Origin: Anabaena subtropica FACHB-260
GTDB lineage: Bacteria; Cyanobacteriota; Cyanobacteriia; Cyanobacteriales; Nostocaceae
Length of the DNA stretch: 64,000 nucleotides
NCBI RefSeq assembly: GCF_014697105.1
Contig: NZ_JACJRF010000025.1
Location: 17,661 to 81,660 of the forward strand
Direction of reading: 5' to 3'
Of the stretch, positions 53,754 through 62,641 are shown one piece after another (position 1 is the first letter of the stretch; the number at the start of each line of letters is the position of its first letter). A program made the translations under genes and the position numbers. The notes beneath the pieces were generated by a model, which saw nothing but the letters and a program-made list of their open reading frames with translations, did not search any database and was not told the DNA's origin.

Positions 53754-54662
53754 TCACTCATCTTCACCTCCAACGCGATCGCCCCGTTCTAATTCCCAGA
53801 GAATTTGATTACCTTCACGGCGTACCCGTGAAACAATCCAGTTGCGCCAGCGCCATTGGTCTCCCCGACTAGTGACAGCGCTGGCATGGACATCCATTAA
53901 GTCTGCCAACTCAGAACTAGTGATTAGATAGCCTTTTGCCGCAATTTCATCTGCAATCCGCAGAGTTTCTACGAGGTTACGGAGTTGTTCAACCCGTTTT
54001 TCTGACGGTTTTTCTTCGATTGTAGCCGCAGCGTGTGCGGTAGATGGTTCCATAATGTTGATGTTTGACGCAGAAGTACTGATTTCTTGTGTCGTTTTGT
54101 GAACTATTGTAGAGGTTGTAACATAATCAGGTACTTTTGCTACACTTATTTTGCTGATATCAGGTAAAGATTTGTGAGCATTACGAGTAGATAATTGTTG
54201 TAAAGACGGGATTCTACCAGTTGCAAAACAGCGAGCAATCACATCACAACGTTCGTTACCTATGTTACCAGAATGACCGCGAACATGGTGCCAATTGACC
54301 TTGCGGCTATTAAGCTCATCCAAAGTTTCTAAAAGGTCTTGATTCTGAACTGGGTTCCCATCGGCTTTTTTCCAGCCTTTTTTTTTCCAACCTTTTACCC
54401 ACTTGGTAACACAGTTAATTAAGTATTCACTATCTGTATAGAGGGTAATCGGTTCAGTTTGCCCAGAGTCGTGTAGGAATTGTAAAGCAGCGATCGCAGC
54501 TTGCATTTCCATCTTATTATTGGTCGTATGACTGGCGGCATCACCCATTTCGTGAATTGAACCATCACTAAAATAGACGACAACACCCCAACCCCCAGGG
54601 CCGGGATTACCAGTACAAGCTCCATCAGTGTATATGCTTTCGATTATTGGTTGGGTAGACAT
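53754..54662 (-). CDS. rnhA: Ribonuclease HI with C-terminal extension
   Basis: The start is taken at ATG 54662 (MSTQPIIES), the usual RNase HI start; in-frame ATGs exist up to 54695. Catalytic residues are seen: Asp13 in YTDGACTGN, Glu52 in KMEMQAAIAAL, Asp77 in LYTDSEYL and Asp140 in NERCDVIA, with His130. It cuts RNA in RNA-DNA hybrids. A further 150 residues follow the catalytic domain, ending in a helical, winged-helix-like stretch (SSELADLMDVHASAVTSRGD, WRWRNWIVSRVRREG). This extension is much longer than in E. coli RNase HI (155 residues). Confidence 0.93.
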   Translation of the reverse strand: MSTQPIIESIYTDGACTGNPGPGGWGVVVYFSDGSIHEMGDAASHTTNNKMEMQAAIAALQFLHDSGQTEPITLYTDSEYLINCVTKWVKGWKKKGWKKADGNPVQNQDLLETLDELNSRKVNWHHVRGHSGNIGNERCDVIARCFATGRIPSLQQLSTRNAHKSLPDISKISVAKVPDYVTTSTIVHKTTQEISTSASNINIMEPSTAHAAATIEEKPSEKRVEQLRNLVETLRIADEIAAKGYLITSSELADLMDVHASAVTSRGDQWRWRNWIVSRVRREGNQILWELERGDRVGGEDE

Positions 54663-54815
54663 GGTAAAGATATCAAACCGCATTGGTAAGTACACACTTT
54701 AGCGGCAAAAGATGGGAAGCAATATATACGTTAACTTAAGAAAAATCAATCCTCCAGTTGGGTTTAGTCAATATACCCGCTTTCTCAGTAATACATTTAA
54801 CACTTATAAAACTAT

Positions 54816-55829
54816 ATGGAGACACTCCAATATTTTCTTCCCCAAGTCTGGTTTGTGATTCTCGCATTCTTTCTTTTCCTCTACGTCATGCTAGATGGTT
54901 TTGATTTGGGGGTGGGGATTCTCTCTCTCACTTCCTCCGATGAGAAACGGCGAGGAATTTTGATGACTAGCTTGAGTAATATTTGGGATGCTAACGAAAC
55001 TTGGCTCGTTCTCATGGGTGGCGGCTTGTTCGGCGCGTTTCCCTTGGCTTACGGCACAATTTTAAATGCTTTGTATATCCCAATTTTCGTGATGATATTT
55101 GGGTTTATTTTTCGTGGTGTAGCCTTTGAGTTTCGGGAATTATCTAGACGCAAAGTTTTGTGGAATTTTGCTTTTGGAGCAGGTAGTTTTACGGCTGCAC
55201 TTGGTCAAGGATTTGCATTAGGTGCTGTACTCAAAGGAATTAAAGTTGATGAGACGGGACATTTTATTGGTAGTACCTGGGACTGGTTCAGTTTACCTTC
55301 GGTGTTGGTAGCGTTAACCTTAATTCAAGGATATGTATTGATTGGTTCAACTTATCTTGTGTGGAAAACTACAGGAGAATTGCAAGCAACTCACTATAAA
55401 ACAGCGAAACTAGCAGCTTGGACAACTTTAATCGGGGCAATTTTTATTACAGTTACCACACCGATAATTTATGAAAGTGCTAGAACAAAGTTGTTTCAAC
55501 AGCCTTTAGTCTATATCTTTGCCGTCATTCCTGTGTTGGGTGTGTGGTTAATTTGGCAACTATTACAGAGTCTCAATCGCCAAGAAGAACGCGCACCTTT
55601 TGTTTGGACAATACTTTTGTTTGTACTGTCGTTTATTGGCTTAGGTTTGATTGTTTTTCCTTATATTATTCCACCCCAGATTACTATTTATGAGGCGGCG
55701 GCAGACCCTAGTTCCCTGGTAATCATGATTATTTTTATCGGCTTTCTCATTCCAGTAATGCTGTTTTATAATCTCTACCAATACATTGTTTTCCGAGGTA
55801 AAGTTACTGGTAATAGCTACGGAGAATAA
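54816..55829 (+). CDS. cydB: Cytochrome bd-type quinol oxidase subunit II
   Basis: The 337-residue membrane protein has about eight or nine hydrophobic segments and the CydB signature FLYVMLDGFDLGVGIL (about 20-35), then NIWDANETWLVLMGGGLFGAFP. With CydA it forms a bd-type oxidase that reduces oxygen with quinol. No cydA gene is present here: rnhA is upstream on the other strand and an ABC gene is downstream. It may thus pair with a CydA encoded elsewhere. Confidence 0.92.
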   Translation: METLQYFLPQVWFVILAFFLFLYVMLDGFDLGVGILSLTSSDEKRRGILMTSLSNIWDANETWLVLMGGGLFGAFPLAYGTILNALYIPIFVMIFGFIFRGVAFEFRELSRRKVLWNFAFGAGSFTAALGQGFALGAVLKGIKVDETGHFIGSTWDWFSLPSVLVALTLIQGYVLIGSTYLVWKTTGELQATHYKTAKLAAWTTLIGAIFITVTTPIIYESARTKLFQQPLVYIFAVIPVLGVWLIWQLLQSLNRQEERAPFVWTILLFVLSFIGLGLIVFPYIIPPQITIYEAAADPSSLVIMIIFIGFLIPVMLFYNLYQYIVFRGKVTGNSYGE

Positions 55830-56004
55830 TTATAAATACAGTTACTGAGTCAAGGTAGTAAGCGATCGCTTGATAAATATCCCCCTATCCCCAGCCAATA
55901 CATAATATAGAGGATCTGTAGCTAGGCGATCGCCTGACCTAACCCCACTCAACTACAATATATATAGATATTGTTGCGAATTGTATAGTTAGGGTTTAGC
56001 TGTC

Positions 56005-57024
56005 ATGGCTCCCGCCGTTTTAATTCAAAATCTGCAAAAGCGTTACGGTACTGTTGAAGCCGTCAAAGATGTTTCTTTCCAGGTAGAACCAGGGGAAATC
56101 TTTGGTTTACTCGGCCCCAACGGTGCAGGTAAAACCACTACTCTACGTGCTTTGTGTACCCTCACCACTCCAGATGCTGGCAAAATCGAGGTATCTGGAA
56201 TTTCTGTGTTGGATAACCCCAGAGTAGCTAGACAACGGCTAGGCTATGTTGCTCAAGAAGTCGCCTTAGATAAAGTGTTAACTGGAAAAGAACTGTTGCA
56301 ATTACAAGCAGCACTTTATCACCTCCCCAAAGCAGTAGCCAAACAGCGAATTGAGACAGTTTTAGATTTACTCGGTTTACAGGAGTACGCCAATAAAAAA
56401 ACAGGAACCTATTCTGGTGGGTTACGTAAACGCCTAGATTTGGCGGCTGGCTTACTTCATGCACCAGATGTATTAGTGTTGGATGAACCAACTGTAGGGC
56501 TTGATATTGAAAGCCGTTTCGTGGTGTGGGAATTCTTGCGAAACCTACGAGCATCGGGAACGACTGTTGTCATTACTAGCCACTATTTAGAAGAGATTGA
56601 CGCGCTAGCCGATCGCGTTGCTATCATCGATCGTGGTGTGGTGATTGCCGTTGGTACACCCTCAGAATTGAAAGATAGACTCGGAGGCGATCGCATTACT
56701 TTACGAATCCGCGAGTTCTCCCCCACAGAAGAAGCAGAACAAGCTAAATCTCTACTACAAGGATTACCCTTTGTCAAGGAAGTCATCATTAACAACGCTC
56801 AAGGTAATTCCCTGAACTTGGTAGTAACACCACAAAATGATGCCTTAATTACTATCCAGCAAGCACTAAATAACGCCAGTTTACCAATTTTTGGTATCGC
56901 CCAATCTCGTCCTAGCCTCGATGATGTCTACCTCGCCGCCACCGGACGTACTCTACTAGATGCTGAATTAGCAGCAGTAGCCAATCGCGATCCCAAAGCA
57001 GAGAAGAAACAGAATATGAGATAG
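56005..57024 (+). CDS. ABC-2 type exporter ATPase (DrrA/CcmA-like)
   Basis: The 339-residue protein has Walker A GPNGAGKTT (about 36-44), signature YSGGLRKRLDLAAGL, Walker B VLVLDEPTVGLD and the DrrA-type C-terminal region with ITLRIREFSPTEEAEQ. It should drive the permease at 57073. Substrate is unknown; such pairs export drugs, lipids or glycolipids. Confidence 0.92.
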   Translation: MAPAVLIQNLQKRYGTVEAVKDVSFQVEPGEIFGLLGPNGAGKTTTLRALCTLTTPDAGKIEVSGISVLDNPRVARQRLGYVAQEVALDKVLTGKELLQLQAALYHLPKAVAKQRIETVLDLLGLQEYANKKTGTYSGGLRKRLDLAAGLLHAPDVLVLDEPTVGLDIESRFVVWEFLRNLRASGTTVVITSHYLEEIDALADRVAIIDRGVVIAVGTPSELKDRLGGDRITLRIREFSPTEEAEQAKSLLQGLPFVKEVIINNAQGNSLNLVVTPQNDALITIQQALNNASLPIFGIAQSRPSLDDVYLAATGRTLLDAELAAVANRDPKAEKKQNMR

Positions 57025-57035
57025 GTATCATTCCA

Positions 57036-57070
57036 CTGACAACTGACAACTAACAACTGACAACTAACAA
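57036..57070 (+). repeat. Heptanucleotide tandem repeat at the permease start
   Basis: Five units of CTGACAA/CTAACAA run without gap and end 2 bases before the ATG of the permease gene. They fill the place of the ribosome binding site, and no Shine-Dalgarno sequence is seen. Such short tandem repeats are typical of heterocystous cyanobacteria. Confidence 0.85.
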
Positions 57071-57072
57071 AC

Positions 57073-57960
57073 ATGAGTGTTACCCCCAAATCTGATATAA
57101 ATTGGCAACCAGCCCCATCACCGCCAGCTTACGCTGATACTGCACATAATTTCTTTGGTGAACTAGTGCAGGAAACGTTGGCTTTAACTCGTCGCTTGTT
57201 TATTCAATTACAACGCCGCCCTTCCACCTTGTTAGCTAGTATTATTCAGCCTGTAATGTGGTTGGTATTATTTGGCGCTTTGTTCCAAAATGCTCCAAAA
57301 GGCTTATTCGGCAGTACGACAAATTACGGACAATTTTTAGCTGCGGGTGTAATAGTATTTACTGCATTTGCTGGGGCATTGAATGCAGGTTTACCGATAA
57401 TGTTTGACCGTGAGTTCGGCTTTTTGAATCGGTTATTAGTCGCTCCCCTGGCATCACGGTTTTCCATTGTCTTTGCTTCAGCAATCTTTATTGTCAGCCA
57501 AAGTTTACTGCAAGCAGCCGTAATTGTAGGCGCTGCGGCATTTCTAGGGGCTGGCTTACCAGATATAGCAGGCTTAGGAGCGATCGCCTTAATTGTCTTC
57601 CTGCTGGCTTTAGGTGTAACAGCTATCTCTCTCGGTTTAGCTTTTGCTTTACCTGGACATATTGAATTAATTGCAGTAATCTTTGTCACCAACTTACCAT
57701 TGCTTTTTGCCAGTACGGCTCTCGCTCCTTTATCCTTCATGCCCAAGTGGTTACAGGTTGTAGCTACCCTAAACCCTCTCAGCTACGCCATTGAACCCAT
57801 TCGTTATCTCTATCTCCACAGTACTTGGGGGTTGAGTGATGTGGTGATGCAAGCACCTTGGGGTGATGTCACTTTTGGAGGAGCGTTGCTAATATTGTTT
57901 AGCTTTGCTTTGATTGCATTATTGAGTATTCAGCCCCAACTGCGGCGGACTCTTGCGTAA
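57073..57960 (+). CDS. ABC-2 type exporter permease
   Basis: The 295-residue protein has a cytoplasmic start and six hydrophobic segments, with ALTRRLFIQLQRRPSTLLASI and MPKWLQVVATLNPLSYAIEPI, the ABC-2 permease hallmark (NPL.Y..). It is 48 bases after its ATPase gene, with heptad repeats between. It should export an unknown substrate. Confidence 0.9.
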   Translation: MSVTPKSDINWQPAPSPPAYADTAHNFFGELVQETLALTRRLFIQLQRRPSTLLASIIQPVMWLVLFGALFQNAPKGLFGSTTNYGQFLAAGVIVFTAFAGALNAGLPIMFDREFGFLNRLLVAPLASRFSIVFASAIFIVSQSLLQAAVIVGAAAFLGAGLPDIAGLGAIALIVFLLALGVTAISLGLAFALPGHIELIAVIFVTNLPLLFASTALAPLSFMPKWLQVVATLNPLSYAIEPIRYLYLHSTWGLSDVVMQAPWGDVTFGGALLILFSFALIALLSIQPQLRRTLA

Positions 57961-58004
57961 AATCAAAGCAGAATGGTGTTAGAGGAATTTTAGAGTCAAA
58001 AATC

Positions 58005-58391
58005 ATGAAAAAACTATTTTTACCCGTAACCAAGCTTTTGATAGGTTTAGCAGGAATTAGTTTTGCTTCCTTGCTGACCATACAGCCTAGCTTGGCTCAA
58101 CTCGGCACAGTAGATGCAGGTGGTAATAGTGATGCTCAAAATAATAACCTGAATTTCGACTCCGGCAATTTCAATATGTTTGACCTCATCCATCGGGCAA
58201 ACTTAGGAAATACTACATTTGACAGTAATCGCCAGAGTCAACAAATAGACGATGCCGCGAAGGCATTTAGAGAAAGGCAAAATAAAGTAACTGGTGGTCA
58301 ACAATACAGACAAGTACTTCCTATTTTGCCTCCCAATGCGACAGAACCAGCTGCTACTCCATCAACGTTGACAATCCCCGGTAACAACTGA
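58005..58391 (+). CDS. Small secreted protein, function unknown
   Basis: The 128-residue product has a signal peptide (cleavage after SLA, about residue 31). The mature part is rich in Asn, Gln and Asp with NNNLNFDSGNFNMFDLIHRANLG and FRERQNKVTGGQQYRQVLP, and ends in a Pro/Thr-rich tail. No cysteine is present. It is 44 bases after the permease on the same strand. I cannot assign a role; an exported matrix or periplasmic protein is possible. Confidence 0.65.
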   Translation: MKKLFLPVTKLLIGLAGISFASLLTIQPSLAQLGTVDAGGNSDAQNNNLNFDSGNFNMFDLIHRANLGNTTFDSNRQSQQIDDAAKAFRERQNKVTGGQQYRQVLPILPPNATEPAATPSTLTIPGNN

Positions 58392-58394
58392 TGG

Positions 58395-58436
58395 TAGGGA
58401 GTGGGGAGTAGGGAGTAGGGAGTAGGGAGTAGGGAA
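58395..58436. repeat. Heptanucleotide tandem repeat (TAGGGAG)
   Basis: Six units in tandem (four exact TAGGGAG, one TGGGGAG, one TAGGGAA) follow the stop codon of the small secreted protein. This is the familiar short tandem repeat type of Nostoc-like genomes. Confidence 0.9.
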
Positions 58437-58539
58437 AGAGGTTCAAGCAACCCACCCACAAGGAAATGGGGTTTTGCACTCGTTCAATCAAGTCATAATT
58501 CCTTACTTTTATCTCACCACTCACTACTCACCATTTAAC

Positions 58540-58977
58540 TTACAGTCCCAAAGCAGTTAAAAGATCACTAGCATGGGTTGTTGTGTTTACAGTGGAATCA
58601 ACGTGAACAATTTTACCTTCGGGGCTAATTACGTAAGTGACACGCTTGGCATAACCACCGCCATCAACATCGTAAGCTTTGATTAAGCTCTTATCAGTAT
58701 CAGCCAGCAAAGGAAAATTCAAATTATATTTCTGGGTGAATGCTTGATGAGAGCCTTCATCATCGGCACTCACACCTAAAACAACTACATCCTTGTTTTT
58801 GTAATCAGGTTGAGCATCACGGAAGCTACAAGCTTGTTTTGTGCAACCTGGTGTATCATCTTTGGGGTAAAAATACAAAACTACTGTCTTCCCAGCAAAA
58901 TCAGATAACGAAACGGTGTTACCGTTGGTATCTTTGACGGTAAATGCAGGTGCATCCGTACCAACTGCTAGAGGCAT
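58540..58977 (-). CDS. Peroxiredoxin, PrxQ/Bcp type
   Basis: The 145-residue protein has LYFYPKDDTPGCTKQACSFRD with peroxidatic Cys45 and resolving Cys50 (C-x4-C), the PrxQ/Bcp mark. It reduces peroxides using thioredoxin. No signal peptide is present, so it is cytosolic. Single-gene unit on the minus strand with GGAAAGG before the ATG. Confidence 0.95.
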   Translation of the reverse strand: MPLAVGTDAPAFTVKDTNGNTVSLSDFAGKTVVLYFYPKDDTPGCTKQACSFRDAQPDYKNKDVVVLGVSADDEGSHQAFTQKYNLNFPLLADTDKSLIKAYDVDGGGYAKRVTYVISPEGKIVHVDSTVNTTTHASDLLTALGL

Positions 58978-59129
58978 AATGAACCTTTCCTGTTTCAGAT
59001 TTTTGATGACTTTGAAATTTTACAATAATTTACAATACTTTCATGACAATCTTAAAAAACTGGGAATTCGGTATAGTTTACCTTCTTGTCCAATACCCAG
59101 GACACAGTACCCAATCTTAGTTACGAATT

Positions 59130-59534
59130 ATGCCTGCGATTAATTTCCAAAACCCCAAAGCTTTTTCCTACCAACCAAGCACCGTAAAAAGAGCCAGGCG
59201 ATCGCTCATCTGTTCTCCCTTCAATATTGTATTATTTGAAACTATGCGTCATCAGAGTGTTTCATTAGGTGCGATCGCTAACCAATCTGGTGTTAAGCAT
59301 GGTTATACCAGAAATTCATTGTCAGAATTGGCTTGTGATAACGAGTTGGGATGGTTAATTCAGGTAGGAATATTGCGGCGAGAAGTAGATGGACAAGGGA
59401 TTACGGATGGTTTCCGCCTGACTCCCCTGGGATACCAACTCATAGAAGAATATCAAGGAAAAAACTTGCCTGCACCTTCATGGCGCGATCGCCTATACAA
59501 AACCGTAATTCGTTGGTTTAGACTCCCTTTTTAG
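59130..59534 (+). CDS. Small cyanobacterial protein (Npun_F0494-like), possible winged-helix
   Basis: The 134-residue protein has a basic N-terminal part with KRARRSLICSPFNIVLFETM, a middle with VSLGAIANQSGVKHGYTRNSL and LGWLIQVGILRREVDGQG, and DGFRLTPLGYQLIEEYQ. The pattern recalls a winged-helix fold, ending with a basic WRDRLYKTVIRWFRLPF tail. I believe it belongs to a conserved cyanobacterial family without known function. A DNA-binding role is only a guess. Confidence 0.6.
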   Translation: MPAINFQNPKAFSYQPSTVKRARRSLICSPFNIVLFETMRHQSVSLGAIANQSGVKHGYTRNSLSELACDNELGWLIQVGILRREVDGQGITDGFRLTPLGYQLIEEYQGKNLPAPSWRDRLYKTVIRWFRLPF

Positions 59535-59732
59535 AATGACAACCGAAAAGTTAGGATTAGGGATTTCTAGGGAACAATATATACGGAGAAACATCAACCC
59601 GTTTATGAAATCTTTACCATTTTCATCGGAACTGAATTGGTGAGATTGTTAGTTGGGGTTGAATTACATTCGGTGGCGCTGGTGTATCCTCTAGACTTGA
59701 GGACAAATACTCGCAATCAATTTACTTTTGTA

Positions 59733-59761
59733 GCTGCCAAATGTTCTGACATTTGAGCAGC
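59733..59761 (+). promoter_or_regulatory. Hairpin upstream of cobQ
   Basis: GCTGC-CAAATGT, TCTG loop, ACATTTG-A-GCAGC gives a 12-bp stem with one bulged A. It lies about 60 bases before the cobQ start. It does not resemble the conserved core of a cobalamin riboswitch, which I did not find. Confidence 0.45.
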
Positions 59762-59820
59762 AAATTGCTATATTATCCCCCAAATATCTCACCCCTTATT
59801 TTGAATAACTGAAAGTGGCT

Positions 59821-61296
59821 ATGAAATCAATAATGGTAGTGGGGACAACATCCCACGCTGGGAAATCACTGATAAGTACGGCTATTTGTCGCATTTTGTC
59901 ACGGCGTGGTTGGCGAGTGGCTCCCTTTAAGGGACAGAATATGGCATTGAATGCTTATGTCACAGCCAATGGGGGAGAAATTGGCTACGCGCAGGCAGTG
60001 CAAGCTTGGGCAGCAGGGGTTGTACCTTGGGTAGAAATGAATCCGATTTTACTCAAACCCCAAGGAGATATGACTTCTCAAGTCATCATTAGGGGTAGAC
60101 CTGTAGGTAGAGTCAATGCTGCTGACTATTATGAACAGTATTTTGAACCAGGTTGGCGGGCAATTGAAGAATCACTACAACATCTAGGAACTGAATTTGA
60201 TTTAGTTGTTTGTGAAGGTGCGGGTAGTCCAGCAGAAATTAACCTCAAGCACCGCGACTTAACTAATATGCGGGTAGCAAAATATTTAAATGCCCCCACC
60301 CTACTAGTAGTTGATATTGACCGTGGTGGTGCTTTTGCCCATGTAGTCGGGACACTAGAATTATTAGAACCAGAAGAACGCCAATTAATTAAAGGTATAG
60401 TCATTAACAAATTCCGGGGACAGCGATCGCTCCTAGAACCAGGAATTAAATGGTTAGAAGAACGTATCGGTATCCCAGTTGTTGGTGTTATCCCCTACTT
60501 ACAGGAAGTTTTCCCCGCCGAAGATTCTCTTGATCTACTGGAACGCAAAACCCACAAATCCCAAGCGGATCTTCATATCACTGTCGTCCGCTTACCCCGA
60601 ATTGCCAATTTTACCGACTTTGACCCCCTAGAATCAGAACCCACAGTTGCGGTCAAATACATTAGTCCAAAACAAGATTTAGGACACCCAGATGCAGTAA
60701 TTCTTCCAGGGACAAAGACCACAATTGCGGACTTGATATTGCTACAAAAAACTGGAATGGCTGAAGCAATCCAGAACTACGCCGCTTCTGGGGGTACAGT
60801 TTTGGGGATTTGCGGCGGCTACCAAATGCTAGGGCAAATCATCGCTGATCCCGAAGGTATAGAAGGACAAGCTGGTAGATATCAAGGTTTGAATCTCTTA
60901 CCAATTAGAACCGTAATTACAGGACAAAAGATTGCCCGTCAGCGTCAAGTTAGCTCAAACTTCCCACAGATGGGTTTGCCAGTCAATGGCTTTGAAATTC
61001 ACCAAGGGCGATCGCGAGTGGAACCCCAAGGTGATAGCAAAGCCTTCCAACCCCTATTTGATGATGTTAACTTAGGGTTAGTGGATAGCTGTCAATCTGT
61101 TTGGGGTAGTTATCTGCATGGGCTGTTTGACAATGGCCCCTGGCGACGTGCTTGGTTAAATCGTCTCCGTCAACAGCGCGGTTTAAAATCTCTACCCACA
61201 GGTGTGGCCAATTACCGGGAGCAACGAGAGCAGATGTTAGATAATATAGCTACTGAAGTCGAAAACCATTTAGACTTAACACCCTTTCTGCCCTAG
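59821..61296 (+). CDS. cobQ: Cobyric acid synthase
   Basis: ATG 59821 is preferred to GTG 59815. The 491-residue protein has an N-terminal P-loop GTTSHAGKS (8-16) as in dethiobiotin-synthase-like amidases, and a C-terminal type I glutamine amidotransferase with Cys331 in GICGGYQM and His433 in SYLHG. It amidates cobyrinic acid side chains b, d, e and g in cobalamin (or pseudocobalamin) synthesis. Length matches the family. A small [2Fe-2S] protein gene follows after 15 bases. Confidence 0.96.
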   Translation: MKSIMVVGTTSHAGKSLISTAICRILSRRGWRVAPFKGQNMALNAYVTANGGEIGYAQAVQAWAAGVVPWVEMNPILLKPQGDMTSQVIIRGRPVGRVNAADYYEQYFEPGWRAIEESLQHLGTEFDLVVCEGAGSPAEINLKHRDLTNMRVAKYLNAPTLLVVDIDRGGAFAHVVGTLELLEPEERQLIKGIVINKFRGQRSLLEPGIKWLEERIGIPVVGVIPYLQEVFPAEDSLDLLERKTHKSQADLHITVVRLPRIANFTDFDPLESEPTVAVKYISPKQDLGHPDAVILPGTKTTIADLILLQKTGMAEAIQNYAASGGTVLGICGGYQMLGQIIADPEGIEGQAGRYQGLNLLPIRTVITGQKIARQRQVSSNFPQMGLPVNGFEIHQGRSRVEPQGDSKAFQPLFDDVNLGLVDSCQSVWGSYLHGLFDNGPWRRAWLNRLRQQRGLKSLPTGVANYREQREQMLDNIATEVENHLDLTPFLP

Positions 61297-61311
61297 CGAG
61301 GCTAGTATTTC

Positions 61312-61551
61312 ATGAATGTTCGCGTCCGATTTTTGCCAGATGATGTCACCATTAATGCTGAAGTGGGAGAAGCCCTGTTAGATGTCGCAGACCGGGCGGG
61401 AGTTTTTATTCCCACCGGTTGTCTGATGGGTTCATGCCATGCTTGCACAGTAGAACTTGAAGATGGAGACATCATCCGTGCTTGTATTACTGCTGTACCC
61501 CCAGGACGCGAAGAATTAATTATCCACCTGTTTAGTGACCCGACTTGGTAG
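61312..61551 (+). CDS. Short [2Fe-2S] ferredoxin-like protein
   Basis: The 79-residue protein has Cys37, Cys42, Cys45 and Cys58 in CLMGSCHACTVEL...RAC (C-x4-C-x2-C-x12-C). It has the beta-grasp ferredoxin start (VRVRFLPDDVTINAEVGEALLDVA). The last spacing is much shorter than the about 29 residues of photosynthetic ferredoxins and closer to the CoxS-like small subunits. It lies 15 bases after cobQ, so the two may share a transcript. The electron partner is unknown. Confidence 0.85.
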   Translation: MNVRVRFLPDDVTINAEVGEALLDVADRAGVFIPTGCLMGSCHACTVELEDGDIIRACITAVPPGREELIIHLFSDPTW

Positions 61552-61592
61552 TTTGCCTTCGCCAATAGTAGAGGTAGTTCATTATTCATTTT

Positions 61593-61624
61593 GAACTTGG
61601 CAGAATTCATTCTCTACCAAGTTC
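61593..61624. terminator. Bidirectional terminator-like hairpin
   Basis: GAACTTGG/CCAAGTTC outer stem with an inner AGAAT/ATTCT stem, between the convergent ferredoxin-like and phosphatase genes. A short T-rich stretch (TCTTTCT) follows on the plus strand. Confidence 0.65.
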
Positions 61625-61666
61625 TCTTTCTGCGTAACTTGCTTCCTTGAGAAGATTGTGAAGTTT

Positions 61667-62422
61667 TCAAGCTCGCTGCTTGCTACGGCGAACCGCTATT
61701 TTCTTTGGATCAACATAAATTACTCCTTCCTCCAAGGGTAAGGTACGTAAGCAGTTGGTAAAAATATTAATTTGGTAAATTAAATTATTTGTTATGTCTA
61801 ATCCAGTTAACCAACCACTACGTGGATGGTATGCACCAGTATCTATATCCAGCCAGCCCTGACCTTGAGCTAATTGACCAGGATTTACGCCGGGGAAGGT
61901 AAAGGTAATCGTGTGACCAATAATAACCAGCTTATCAGGGAAGTATGGTTGTGGAATACAGTGGAAATCTTCTCTAATCCAGCAAAATTGCTCGGTGGTT
62001 TGTTCTGACAAAGTTAAGTTAGGGTCAAGACCAGCATGAGTCAACCAAACATCACCCAAATCAAGATATGCGGGCAAACTCCGCAACCACTCTAAATGTT
62101 CTTCAGGAATGCTTCTATCTTGGTAACTAGCGATCGTTGCATGACCTCCACTATGTAACCATGCTTGCATAGTGGCGACGGTGATATCACCACTAAGAAC
62201 GTTTAATAGCATCTGCTCGTGGTTTCCCAACAGACACAAATAATTGTTTTCTTTAACTAAATCAATTACGTATGAACTATGGGGGCCACGATCAATCAAG
62301 TCTCCCAGAAAATAAACTTGGTCATCAGCACCCGGAGCGATCGCCTCCAACAAACTCATCAATCCTTCGTAGTGTCCATGTACATCCCCAATAACTATTC
62401 GGCGTTGACTAGTTTGGCTCAT
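61667..62422 (-). CDS. PPP-type serine/threonine metallophosphatase
   Basis: The 251-residue protein has GDVHGH (Asp13, His15), GDLIDRG (Asp41), GNHE (Asn67, His68) and later histidines in WLTHAG and IIGHT, the metal ligands of bacterial PPP phosphatases related to PrpA/PrpB and lambda phosphatase. It should remove phosphate from proteins or nucleotides. The tail is basic (KKIAVRRSKQRA). Single-gene unit on the minus strand. Confidence 0.92.
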   Translation of the reverse strand: MSQTSQRRIVIGDVHGHYEGLMSLLEAIAPGADDQVYFLGDLIDRGPHSSYVIDLVKENNYLCLLGNHEQMLLNVLSGDITVATMQAWLHSGGHATIASYQDRSIPEEHLEWLRSLPAYLDLGDVWLTHAGLDPNLTLSEQTTEQFCWIREDFHCIPQPYFPDKLVIIGHTITFTFPGVNPGQLAQGQGWLDIDTGAYHPRSGWLTGLDITNNLIYQINIFTNCLRTLPLEEGVIYVDPKKIAVRRSKQRA

Positions 62423-62641
62423 CGGTTCTTAACTGGAATAACTTCGCTGAATACTTTTGCTACAGTTTAATCGGTTAGGATTCCGCAACGATAGGTAAAA
62501 ACTACTTGAAGAATTTAAAGTTATTGTAGATGGTTCCGGAGAAATACGCTCTTTGCTACAGAGGCAAAACAGCACTACTGCAAATTTTCTCTCGGTTAGC
62601 CTAAAATTTAGGCAGTTATTTTAATGATTCCTCATCTTACA

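Noticed and set aside
57324..57746. Antisense frame of 140 codons in the ABC-2 permease gene
   Set aside because: Composition is the complement of hydrophobic codons; no motif and no start signal.
58395..58436. Possible CRISPR-like repeat
   Set aside because: Units are 7 bases long and directly adjacent without spacers, so it is a simple heptad repeat. No CRISPR array or cas gene was seen anywhere.
59535..59820. Cobalamin riboswitch before cobQ
   Set aside because: No B12-box-like conserved core was found by eye; only a simple hairpin is present.
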